Assembly: GCA_009869945.1 (NCBI GenBank)
Contig: WIXG01000010.1
Location: 186,001-250,000, forward strand
DNA length: 64,000 nt
Direction: 5' to 3'
Source: Mesaphorura yosii
Lineage: Eukaryota > Arthropoda > Collembola > Poduromorpha > Tullbergiidae
Position numbers and translations under genes: made by a program. Below are positions 1 through 12,900 of the stretch, piece after piece (the first letter of the stretch is position 1; every line of letters begins with the position of its first letter). The notes beneath the pieces were generated by a model. That model ran no database searches and was not told where the DNA came from. It saw only the letters and a list, made by a program, of their open reading frames with translations.

Positions 1-3000
1 TGTGATCGACTAAATGATCAAAGCATTAAACTCTTGTTTGTAAAGACTAGCTAATTGTGACTGATATTTCTAAAATTATCTCTTTCACTAAATTGCCTGA
101 GAATCGATTACCTTTAAGATGTTTCCTTACTTTCTGAGAAATGTGCACTAGATGACTGAATTACTAAAGTCCAATTTTTATACCTGAAGGCCGGTTCTGA
201 TTTCTCAGAACTCGACCAGTCCAGGAATAAGGTAGAAAACATTTCCAAAGAATTCTTTTCTGGAGTGCTTTCTTTCGCTTGAAGAATATCAGATGTGAAA
301 ATCCAACAAGAGACAGAATATCTTTCATGCTCTTGCCCGAAGAAGCGTAATATAGCAACATAATTTCCTTATCCGCCGTCATAAGTGAACTTTCACCACG
401 ACCTATGAGTATTCTCGGACTAATTTTGAGCGAATCATTTGCTTGGCTTCAATTAGTAAATGAATGGCAGGCGAAAGTTTGTGGGTTGCGCTCAAGGTTA
501 TTAATTCTGCAAGCGTTTATACATCCTGAAGAGGAGAAAACAGGCACATAAATACGAGAAGCTACTTTCCTCAATTAATTAAACTATCAAATCTGCTGTT
601 GCTGCTCATTCATGCATTCACTTCAAATTCCAAGAGTCTCACCGGATAATTAAACATGATTGACTATCGCATCAGCGACTCAATTAATGAATGCCTATTA
701 ATTCATTAAATATGAAACCTTACATCAACGTAGCCCAACTTATTAAATGCTTCTGGGTCTGGCTTTGTGCAAACTTACAAATGCCAAGGGGAATGAAACA
801 AGAAACAAGATTAAATTAACAGGAAATAATGCTTTCACGGGTTTTTGCATTATCTCACCTCCTCCTTTTCATTAGAGCAGGCTCTTAGTAGTGAGAGTGC
901 CAGACGATGCAAGAAAACAATAGTAATAATAATTTATGAGAGAAGAGGCTATATTTTATTAGCTTTTCAGCTGTATTCTCTTCTCGGTTCATTATTTCGA
1001 CTCTAAATCAGAGAGAATCCCGGCCCGTGCCTATTCCCTCGTACTTTTAGTTTAGAGTATCTCATCCAGAACCAGAACACCGAATACTTTTAAAGTTTTG
1101 TTCGAATGCAGGAATTGTTCTTCCCAAGATTTATGGCATGGTGCAACGCGCAAGCGAAGGTCTCCATAGACCAATACATTTGTGGCTTCATTAACTTCAG
1201 ACACCAGATAGACTGAATTCAGGCAGAAACGCGTGACACAAAATTCGGAGTATTACTGGTTGATTATCGACGCCTTAAGACATGAGGCAATTATCTTGTT
1301 TTAGTTCCGATCTTGCGAATCTGTAACGACAACGCTCCACAAGGAATTGAAAACTTGAAAGTAAACAGGTATAATTTGCTCTCTCTGCAATATTTATTGG
1401 CGTTTGAGCGTTACTGCATTACAATCACATAAGAGAGAGAACATGCGTTCGGTTCATATCTTAGAATGTTTAACATTGTTCAAATTTGTTTACGCTCTAT
1501 CAAGTGAAATAATGAAGTTGAGACTTGTTCGACGGTTGCTGCTGCAACTTGCTTGCAAGTACGGCACAGTTAAAGTAAAGGGTTACGAGTGACAGCAAGG
1601 CAATTCCAGTCGAGTGATGTAGCATCGCCGTCGCCTGGCAATGGCAGCTGGACAGCGGATGTGATTTTAGATTTTCCCCTACATTGTTACAAGTTCCAGT
1701 GTGTATGAGTCCATGACCCATGACGCTGTGAAATGAATCCGAAATAAAGGTTATCGTTATAGTCATTGGTTTCAAAGATCGGGTGGTTGTAGGTTCCTGG
1801 TAAATCGTCTGGCAACACATCTGGTTTAAAATACGTAGAAGTACAATGCGCCAGGTGGTCGAGACAGGCACAGGACCGAGGATACGACAAAACCCTGGAG
1901 AAATGCAAAGCAAAGCAAAAAGTTTCCATTCCTTCTACTTGGTTTGGTTGTGGTAATGGCAAAGTGAGTGCCCTCGGGTTTTTGCTTTCACCGTCTCCAG
2001 AGCCCAAGCCTTGAGCTCTCGCGTCGCGACCGGCCGCCGTCTTGAAGTCGTGATCTCTTGTGAACGAAAGAACAAAAAGATTTCAGCCAGATTGTGGAGT
2101 GTTCTCAACGCTGAACCCTGCAACCCTGCTTTGCTTTGATTTGGCTCGCTCGCGTATAAAAATCTAAACAACTCTCATTTTGAAATCACGAATGCACTAA
2201 AAGGCTGGTGGTAAGCCTGTGGCGGCGGCAGCTCGCATCGATTCGCCCGCCTGCCCTGTTGTGATTGTGGCAAATTCAATTTAAGTAATCAAAGACAAAG
2301 TTAAAAGTAAAAACGTGGGCACAATTACGCTCTTGAAGTTGAGTTCTCCAGCTTTCTCCTCCACACAAAGCGAAAGAAACTTTTCACTCGAGTTCCTTCT
2401 TATTTACTCTTTGCACATTTGCACTCGACAATGAAAGATGCTCAGGGTCTTCGCTCATTTTATGATGACAAATTTGTTGAAAGCGTATTTCGACTTTGCG
2501 TTTCGTATAATCGTTTCTGTGTTTGCACTTGCTCTTAAAAGAACAAAACCTAGAACAAATTCATCAATCTTTCATCCGATTAATTAGTTTCCTGCTGCTC
2601 CCGCTGCGGCTTGTTTGTATGAGGTTACATATCTGGGCTAAAATAGCTTCCATTCACATCACGTGCAGGCGGCCTTCATTGTTGGCACTCCGCGTGCTGG
2701 AGGCCGGTCGTATTTTTGCTTCTTGCATCACATTTATTCTCGGCTCCTGTGAACTTCTGAACTGAAGAGCCGCCGCTGTTATTAGCTATTGTTCTTGCAC
2801 TTCTAGGATAAAGACTTAATAGACATCAATTAGTGACTGTTTATGGCGTGTTCTTTATTTGTGTACCAAATTACTTCAATTTATATGCAATAATCCCTCG
2901 TAATGATGATACATTGACGTAATAAACAACAACTCAACTTACGACTTACTGGCCCTTGTTTCTTGCAATTTTTACACCTACTGGACCTGACCTTATTTTT

Positions 3001-6000
3001 ACAGACCGCAAGCAATGTTTAAGTTCCCAAATGAATGGTAAATCATTATTTTGAGATTTCTAGAGCAATTTGCAAGTGTACGATTGCACGCACGTCCGCG
3101 TGCAAATGCAAGAAGATGCACCTGATAATTTACTCGCTTGGATGATCGCGAAAAATCTCACCTCGTCTCGAAAATAGTGGAGTACTTGGCATGGCACTTG
3201 CCATATTCTCACTGCAACTGCAACCGCAACGTATTATTACCGCATTTATGAGCATCCTCATTTGCGTGTACAAACTTTGAAGTACTAAACGAACCGCAAT
3301 CGAGAGGAATTGGAGCGCGCACACGCTGTGCTGCGTCTGCCAAATGAAAGATGCGATTGGTTGCATTACTTTTATTTCCATGTTTATAGATTTATGCTTC
3401 AGCTTATTAAAACTGAGTATTCATTTCTGACGTGCAGGCAGGCACTCGCAACGAAATTCGATAAGCGGCGAACAAAACTTCATGTGCTAGCATGCATTTC
3501 ATGTTTCGCCCATTCTTTTACTGGTTTACTCGTGGAGATGGGAAACAAAGCCTTAACTTGATTAGTGCATGGTTCAGGGAGCCTAACAACGTTTTAATCA
3601 TGATTATGGTGAGAATAATGAAGAGATGAAATGAGAATCAACGTTGGGCGGCCTGTACCAGTGCTCTTGATATGTTGATTAAAATAATTGGAATGTGATG
3701 AGAATTTAAATATGCCTTTCTTCCCAAATTATGCGGTCATTCTCTTCTCTTCTTTCAGAGTTTGATATTTGCAGGCCCTCCAAAAGCAAAGGCATTCCAG
3801 CAGGCCACACATCGAAATATAAACATGTGGCTGTGGCTCGACTCGAGTATTTCATTGCCATTGTACTTTTGTACTCCCTCCGAAAGAATGCACAACTACA
3901 AACGAATTCAGAGCTCTTGTGTTAATTTTCCGGCACAAGTTCATCAAATTACAGTTTTAATTCTATAAAATCTTTTATTACAAAATCCTATCGAATTTAA
4001 ATTAGAAACGTCTGCCTACGATTCACATTTCAATTGTGCACGCGTAAAAGAAGTACAATACGCGAAATGATGCGAGGATGGAAGAATAAAAAGCGAACCG
4101 ACTCGACACGTGCGGGCGGCTTAAATTTGGAGATCGATGTTTTGTAACAACACTCGAAAGTTGAAAGGGAATTTTCTGAAATTTTTATTGAGTGCGGCGT
4201 ATTCTATTCTAGTACTTCGGCTCCTGCTGATTTGTTCGGTTCGGTTCCTTGGATTTTATTCTATAAAAGTTCCATGATCCGTTGTTTTCGTATTTCGTGT
4301 TCCGGGGATACTTTGGCGCAGAAGGCAGAATTCCGTAGTCCGTATTCTGTATTCATGGCACTGTATTCCTGTCTCCTGTAATCTTGAGTCCGCTGCCGAT
4401 GTTCGGTGCTTGTCTGCAGAATTTCTACCTCCTGGGCTGCCGAAGCCTGTCGTTTAAGTCAGGCTCAAAGAAACATCGTTTGGCACATTGTTTTCCACAT
4501 TTGTTATGTATCGTAGCACAAAATCCTCTCGACTAGAACCCCAAACGTCCAAACACGAAGCTTGGCGTAAGCAAAAGCAAACGCGAAACCCAAATGCGTT
4601 TGTTAAGGCCGCGCACGCGATACGTCTTTTGCAGGAGCAGCGCTCTTTTCTGCACAGAAAAGCACTCACATCACTATCATTTATTATGACTCGGTTAAAC
4701 CTTTTATATGCTCGTTCTCCGCATCTCAATTCATTCAGTTGTGTCTTGAGCCGCTGGCAAGAAAGGTACGTGCAACGTTTGTTCGTAGAGTTGTGTTCTG
4801 TGAATGAAGTCGGCATTCTCAAAGTCAAAGTTCCGCAGAGGCAGAAGGCGGTAGGTTCGTGGACTTCGCTGTCAGCTCACACTCAACTTCTCCAACTTCT
4901 CAAATCGTTTATTATCAATTAGCGGTGACACTTGCTAGTCGCTTCCGGACCTTGCTCCAATTTCTATTTGTGCAGTGCAGAAACTCTGGCAGTGGCAGTG
5001 GCGTGTGCTGTCAAATAGAAGGCGGCTGCGTGAAATGTGAAAGCAAAGTACCTGAACTAACGATCTTTGAAGCTGATAAACGTGATAATGATGTCGTACG
5101 GTGAATCGTAAACTTCCAGCTCGCACGTGCTCAGTTCCCTGAAGACTTAGAGAAAAAACGTGTTGTCTGGTTGCCTGTGACTGAAAATATCAAGCAGGAT
5201 GTGAGAAAGTGGAAATCCTTCGATTTTGATAGTTGTATTTGACAAACCTTCAGTGTAAAATAAGTCTGGCTATCTTTCAAACTAAAATCTACTTTGCATT
5301 GGAAGTCAAAAGATAAAAGCATTCAATGGTATTCACCTTGTGCTGATCAATCGAATCGAAGGTGAAACAATTGGAGCTAATTTACACGCGATCGGCACTA
5401 ATTACGAGTGAATTGGATTTTGCGTGTTCTTTTCTGCTTCGTGCAACCACGCCAGACGCAAAATGAACGCTTTTATCTGGAAATTGAATCATAGTGTGGC
5501 AGAGACAATAGAATAAACTCACGAGATCAGCACGTGTCACATGACAAAACTGAGACACTTGGAATCCGAAATTTGACCCGATCCTGGATACAAGGGAAAA
5601 ACCACTCGAGACTCGACCGACTCCAAATTGAAATCGAAGACTCAACTCGGTATAACACAGCTCGTTCTCTTCTCTTCTCGGAGCTTACTGTTCGCTTGAT
5701 TCGATACAAGATAAAGTTTCTCACGTCAAAGTGATATCGTGATCCAGATCTTTGTTCGAAGCAGTCAAGCAGTCTCAGCGTTTTGGAATTTGAAGTTTCT
5801 GTTTCCCTGTCACAACTTAATGTAATTTATTGTGTATCGAGAAAACCATTGATTGACAAGTCACGCTCGCAGTCGGTCGGGTAAATCAACAGAAATTTCG
5901 TGGCGCCTGTGAACGAGAACGGCCCGAGCCAAACACACACGTTGTTACACGGTGATCTAATAATAATACAATTGGTTTAGAGTTGACGTGAATAAGTAAT

Positions 6001-6551
6001 ACATTTAATGTACTTCTCATGTCTTGAGCGCTGAATTGGATTGAGCAAACATACGCCGCATTTGTTCCCTGTCGTGTCGCGCGTCTCGACTCGAGCACGG
6101 CCAAGCCGAACACTTCTTGATTCTTGACTCCGCGCCTTCGCTAGTCGCTTGTTCTCAATTTTCAATTCTTCATTCTTTCCACTTGAAAAAGTTGTATAAG
6201 AAATAGCTCAAGAATCAAGGCAAGAAACGAACCGAACAGCGGAGCGTAGCACTCCAGACGCGGCGAGACGTATTGTGCGCCGTACAACCGAAAATTCTTC
6301 TTCGCGTCTTGTCACGAGTCCAAAAATTTATATTGACTTGAGCGTGCACTGACGAGACGAGCCAGCGAGCCAGCAGACAATCGGTTTCCAAACTCAAAAT
6401 TCACTTGTTCAATCTTCTCGCACGTCCACGTGACACTTAAAAGGGTGAAGCAGCTGGGATTTTTCCTCACCTTGATACTTAGGATTCGACTTCGACCGCA
6501 ACGCTTTTAAACTTCTCAAAGATTTCAAGCAACCGGATCAAGATTTTCAAA
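1..6551. other. Intergenic / 5' flank, no gene recognised
   Basis: All reading frames here are short, mutually overlapping on both strands and low in recognisable protein character; I found no splice-linked coding exons, tRNA or rRNA. The longest open frames (for example 4488-4922 + and its antisense partner 4454-4828) look like chance. The last few hundred bases must hold the promoter and 5' UTR of the gene that starts at 6552; that stretch is visibly richer in CG dinucleotides than the flank before it. A GTATAAG word lies near 6192 but nothing ties it to a start site. Confidence 0.6.
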
Positions 6552-6959
6552 ATGCAAGCCCCGTGGTTGTTTTTCACGCAAGGAATTCCTACCGCCCAGC
6601 AGCATCACGGAACCCTCCCAAACAACAAACTTGGCTCGGTGAACAATCCCTGTCTGATTCCGCTGAATGTTGGCACAGCTGGCGGACCGGCCCCGCCACC
6701 GCCGTTAATGACAGCTCCACCAAACCCGTTTGCCACGTGCACATATCCATCGTCAGCTGCAGCTGTCGCGGCGGCGGCGGCAGCAGCAGCGGCGGCTCAA
6801 CATCCACACCACCATCATCATCCTCATCACTCGTCGCAAATTCTGCTCGCCGCCGCAGCTGCAGCAGCGGCGTACGGTCAACAATGCGCGGCGGCAGCCT
6901 CGCTCCTCCACAACACTCAACGTCCACAGCAAATTTCAAACTCAAACTATCATCTTAAG
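6552..6959 (+). CDS. RPUSD2: RPUSD2 coding exon 1 (Ala/His-rich head)
   Basis: Encodes residues 1-136. The start ATG is in a good animal context (tcaaaATG). The peptide has PAPPPP, an Ala run of about 14 interrupted once by Val, HPHHHHHPHH, and a second Ala run. It ends AAG/GTTGGT in phase 0, matching the phase-0 acceptor of exon 2, and the open frame stops soon after the donor. The link to exon 2 across 11.4 kb rests only on phase and the lack of another candidate. Exon 2 has an in-frame Met (residue 142) that could serve a shorter form made from another promoter. Confidence 0.68.
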
Positions 6960-9900
6960 GTTGGTGGTTGGAAACTAATTTTGACTTTACGCGTTTTTCT
7001 TTAGTACAATGGAAAGTAACTGTTAAATTACAATTCCCCTTCCAATATTGTCAAGTGTGACAATGTGAGAAAGGGCAGAGTGAGTTTTTGAACTCGAGTG
7101 CGGGTCCTTGTGAAATAATTACTTTCAAATATAAAATTTTGTCGTGTCATGCTAGCATGGCACTTCAGATATAAACAAAGCACTGCATTGCAATGCGCTG
7201 CGCGCTTTCTATTATGAAATCCTGCCTGCCTGCCAGACAGCCGCATTCCCACTGCAATTCTCAGCCGTGCATAATGAATTATGTAATCTTTCTTCTGATA
7301 CCAAGTCGAGAATCGAGTTACGCGTACATTCTGATTAATTTTCTTCTGAAAAGGTGCAGGCTTCAACTTTCAAGATGAATTTCTCGCATATTCTTAGAAA
7401 CTTGATTCATATACTATTTTGGGCTCAAACTGAAAACTGTCAAAACTCTTTGGACATCTCTTTCGCTCTCATTTAACGAGCTATTTCTTGCTCGCATATT
7501 CTCGCCCAGCCTAATTAAATTTTTGAAACTGTTCTCTCCGCTCTGCGTCTGCCTTCGCCTTGCTGAATAGCGCAGGAAGCAAGTATGACGTGCTCGCATT
7601 AATTTTGTGGTCAACTCTTTTTACACTCTGAAAAGATTTAAGCCTCAAATCTGCCATAATTTTTGAACGATCTCACACAACGGATTACTGCTTATTTGAA
7701 ACAACTTATTTTCTCTCATACTTTAAGTTTTATGTGATTTTTTGCTGCTCTGTGTTATCGCTATTCGTTGCCATAAATTACACGTTGCGCGCTAATATCA
7801 GTTAACTCATTGAGCACAGTCGTTGACAAAAAAGAGCAATTTGAGGAAAGCGAGAAATTTAAGTGCATTTCTGCCTGCACTCACGTGCTCAGTCTCATTA
7901 CCTTGTGTTGATAGATACAATCGAGAAAACCCATTATCAGAATGCGGTTTATGAATGTAGGTGCATGGCTGTGTATATTTGGATTAAAGTGTGTGACGTC
8001 TCTATCAGCCACAAACCCAACACATAATTGCATGACACGGACACACAAAAAAGAAAACAGTAAGATGTGAGAGCAGGTAATGGTTCAATTACTTAACAGA
8101 CAGGAGCTTCTTTACAGAGAAATCTTGCATAATTTGTAAATTATTTCCATCACCTCATCTTAAATTGCATGTTGCAGGCAATCTACCTGCTTCTTGGAAA
8201 TAAATTGAGTAATAATTTAAATTGGATCTGGCGCATTTGCATTTAGCGTAAAATGAGTTGGCACGTTTGCAGGAAATTACACTTTTCACACAAAATGCAA
8301 TGTGAATGCGAATCCTAATTTTGTGTATTCCACGTTGATCAGAATCCTACGTTCTGCGTAGAGAATGATGCGATCCTCTTTTAATTAGCAGCGGATATAA
8401 ATTATGCCCGTCTTCCTATAGAGTCTCCATTACAGCAAAGTTTGTTTGAGGTTATGCTAAAAGCCATTATAATAACATTTACAGCCTTGCATACATGGTA
8501 TGGATGATTAAAAATGGATCACGTAATTCAGTGCTTCATGCATAATGAGATTCAGCATTGGATAAATGCGAAAGGCATGGTTAGGATTTGCATTTGGCAC
8601 GTTCTGGGGCCAGGGTTTGGATTCGAGAGTGACATAAAATATTCTTTCGCCCCAGCTAACACGTAATTCAAATGTGGCGTATAGAATCGTGCCATTCTTA
8701 TGTACATAACATCATAAATCATTCAAAACTTTCTAAACGCACACGAAACGAAACCGAAACCCTGTCCGTGTCAGTGTCTCTTTCTCTTAACTTTTACCCG
8801 AACTTTCTGTAGATCTGCTCTGATACTGGGTACGTTTCTCTTCACCGGCATGGGAGGTTTCGTTTACATGTAAAAGGATAACCTTGCATTTTAGCGTAGT
8901 TTAGTTTAGCCAGCTTGACGATGTGACATGACAAATGTAAAGAGAGACTTGATGTTGACTGAACTGAACCGAAACTTGACTGGCGACAGTTTGGTCGGTT
9001 AATTTATATAAATTATTGATGGGCTCGGGAGAAGAGTAAGAGAAGAGGTTGCATGAATAATTCCTTTTTATGCCAGCCCAAGCCAGAAATTTTGTACATA
9101 AGTTCTCCACTTTCATTCAAGATGGTTTTGTTTTGAGCCGGGCTGACAGAAACTGACTGCCTTCAGTCAACATGCTCGTACTCAAAACTTTTGCGAATAC
9201 ACAAGCGCACAAATATTTCGACTGTGAATGATATGTTTCGTCAGCGCTGCAGAAAAGCTTAAAAGCTTAATGCAAAATGTGTTCCTCTGAACTCAAACAC
9301 GAATGCCAATCTGGATTAAGAACTTTTGCATCGGCATTGAGCTGAGCCTCTTTGACAGGTTGAAGAGTTCAGGTAGTTAAATACACTCCGCTATTGCCCA
9401 TCTAAATAAGTCCAGAAATTAAGTTGAGGTTGAAATTTTTGTTGCCCAATAAGCGCCACTTCGCTATTTCGTAATTTGGTATTGCGTATTAGTATTTGGC
9501 CAGCTTCCTAAACTTTTCGGGCATAAACTTATTCACTATGGTACACCACGCCTTTGAACTAGCAACTCAATTACGATGAACTTTTATCAAAGTTTTCCGC
9601 ATGTTTGAATTCTTCAGAGCTAATTACCAATTGCAGAACTTTTACTCGTTATGATGCCATCACGGGCAAAAGAGAGAGCACTTATAACGTGGATGTTCTG
9701 TTCTGTTCTGAGATGGCGAATTGCGATATTGCGAACAAAGTTCCTTATTGGAATTGGAATCAGGATAAGTTTAACGTGCAATAAAAGTTTAAAATTTATA
9801 ATCAGTTTCTTCAATTTCACTTTATACTTTTAACATGCAAGTTTTCTCTCGTATCAACGTTTCCTTCTAAGCGGATGGGAAATTGTCCAGCTTGAACTGT

Positions 9901-12900
9901 GCAGTCTTCAAAGGGACAAATTTGCAAGCAAACTTGTAATAGTAAAAATAATTGTTCGACAATTTCTTGCTATGCATTTGTACTTCTTCTTTTCATGAAA
10001 ATTGTTGGAGACTGTTTCGTACTTGAAGAACTTTCTCTTTCTCATCTTCGCCGTCTTTCAATTGTATCTGTCGTCTGCTTCAGGTCCATGTTCGCGTATG
10101 CAAGCGAATTGTGAATTTTCATCTCTTTTATAAAAATTCTCAAAAGCCCTGCGTTCGCATACACATACGCAATGCGAGGTTTCCATTTCAATTTAAAAAT
10201 AAAAGGACCGACGAGTCGTCGACAGGAACATGAAATAGATTTCTCATTTTTTACACATAAAGAAAGAAATGAAATATTGATGAGATTTTAAAGACTTCTT
10301 CCATTCCTTGTGCCTCGCAGTTCGCAGACCAGACTTTACCACACCGTCGAGCCGACCGATCAATGTATTTCGATTTTAGTTCCTTTCTTTTTCTCCTTTC
10401 GTCTACCCCGAAGTTGAATTTCTTGCACCTCATCGCACTTAACCGTTTTGAAATACGTACGCAAAATATCATGTCTGGGCCATTGGATTCGAATAAGATT
10501 TCGATTCAGAATTCCGGTTCTCTGCGTGAGCTCCTGAAATGCCATGCCAAAATGAGTTACAACAAAATGTGACATGCAGTTCACGAATTGCGGCAGCATC
10601 ATGCTCGGCTCGGCCTTGCTTTTATCCAGTAACTGAAAACAGCAAATCAGCAAACAACGAATTGCGTGGGGACTAACAAGCAAATAGCAGCCTCAGAAAT
10701 ATCCGGTCTCATATTGACTTCACTTCCACATACATATTGCTTTCCGCCTTTTCCACGAAGATACGACCATAGTACGGTGGTTTTGAACTCGTTGATGAGA
10801 ACAAATTAACTTTTTAATTACAAGCTCACAATTCGCAATTTGCAAACCAATAAACCCGAAATTCTTGCGATGTCGAGCCACATTTTGCCTTGGGTCTCAT
10901 TACACTACCCATTTCATTTGTTTATGATGTGTGCCGCTTTTGCTTCATGTTTTATTGTGTCAGACGCATAATTCTGGATTAAGTGTAGCACATTCAGAAA
11001 TCCAATTTGAACAATCCACGCCACGCCACAATAAATGATTCCGGTGTGCTGCAAAATTGTATCGCGTTTTGTTTTAATTAAAGGAATAATGTGGTTTGAT
11101 GGATTTTGCCTTGTTTCACTATTTCATTGTGTAGTTTATTGTGATATGGAAATGTTGCATGATTAGCGCGTATTATCACGAAGTAGATTAAATTACATTA
11201 GCATTGCGAGAGACAAAGCGACAGCCGGCAATGCGTGTTAGCCTAATGTTAACTTGCACTGCACTACAAAGTGAATGATTGAGCTACACGAAATGGGCAG
11301 AAAGCAGAATTTCTTGCACCATAAAACTGCGGTTTGATTTATTAAAATCTGACGATAGTTCAAGTTTAAGTTAAAAGAATCCGAACTCGGGTTGGTTGGT
11401 TGGCGTATTAAAAGTCCGCATCAATTGAGTTAAGTTCCGACAAGAGTTCTCGGTGTTTTCATTAATGGAAATTTGCCTTGCTTTGCTGCTCCCAGATCCA
11501 TTTTCGAGCATGATACGAGCATTATTGAGCCGTTAATGTCACTTTATTACACTAGGATGACACTGCACGACATGCAGCGCGAAAAATGGAAGTATCAATA
11601 TTAAAATTCCATAAAAATAAGCAATAAGCTGACTGTGTGGAAAAGGTAATTTATTTCCATAAATAAATATTAGAAAGTAGAGCAAAGGCAAATAGTAAGG
11701 CTCAAGCAAGACACAGTGTGGCTTGGCGTGGCATGGCGTTATTTGAGCAAAGTATGAAATTGTGCCTTTTAGTTGTTGCTCCTGTCTGTCATATTTAATA
11801 CGCCCGTTTGTACGTGTTGTGTTCCTCCTCGTGCCTGGTTCCTGTATGCCGGCTTTCACCAGGTCGGGTCGTACTTTACTTTCTCCAGTGAAGACACGCC
11901 ACGCGCTAAGAAAGCGACACGTACGAAGCCGTACAAAGTGCGCTCCTATCGCATTTTATTTATCAACGATGCCATTCCGAATATTTAATGTGATACGTGC
12001 TCACACGAAACAGCAACAGCCTGACACGCCTTTGCCGTTTTCTCAAGCTCAAGCGCTCTCGCTTGTCTCACAAAATGGCAGAATTGCACTAGATCAGACT
12101 AGATTTCGTTCGAAATGATCAGATCAAGGGTGGAAGCTCGAAATTGAAACATGTCCAGCCAATTTGAGCTTGGCAGGCTAGCAAATATTGAAAAACAACA
12201 TACGGGAATGGAACGTATGTGATCAAATGCTATTATTGTGACAGCTGATCAAATGTGACCAAACAAGAACAAGGTCATATTATCTCTTATTTTATACGTG
12301 TAGCTGCAAAGAAATTGTGAAACAAAAATTTCTCCGCGCACTTGCTCTTGATTGCACTCTCGTGCACTGATTTTAGATCAACAGGTTGCACAACAGAGGA
12401 AGAGTTCGAAGTTTATAGCTGTAATTATTATTTCATCTTTTTCTTCATGTAGTTCGGACTGTGGAATTTTTACTTTGTTGTATGAGCAGTACAAGTTATT
12501 ATGACGGAAGATTCTTAAGCCAGAGATCTTCTGCTGACGGCAAGGAGCAACGAGCAAATACACACACATTGGCCAATGTTATTACAAGAAATGTAAATTA
12601 AGATGTGAGAACTAACGAAGAACCGTGAGTCGAGCAGTGAATATTCGAATATATTCGAAGTGGGGAAAACTTAATCAAATTAAACGGTTAATATTCCGCC
12701 ATTTTGGTAGCAGTTTTGAGTTGATGGGTTTGCAAATTCGCAGCCATGCACGGCGAAAGCTAAAGTTTCTCAAGCGAAAGCCTTTGCAGTGTATGAGAAG
12801 AACATGTAAGAAAAATATTTATTTAATGAAAATAGAATTCCTTTGATGTAAGAACACAGTGTAGAACCCAACTTATTGAAGACTGAAGGCAGGATCGGTA

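Noticed and set aside
4454-4922. Overlapping open frames of 124 and 144 aa on opposite strands
   Set aside because: Sense and antisense frames open together with no family features; likely chance.
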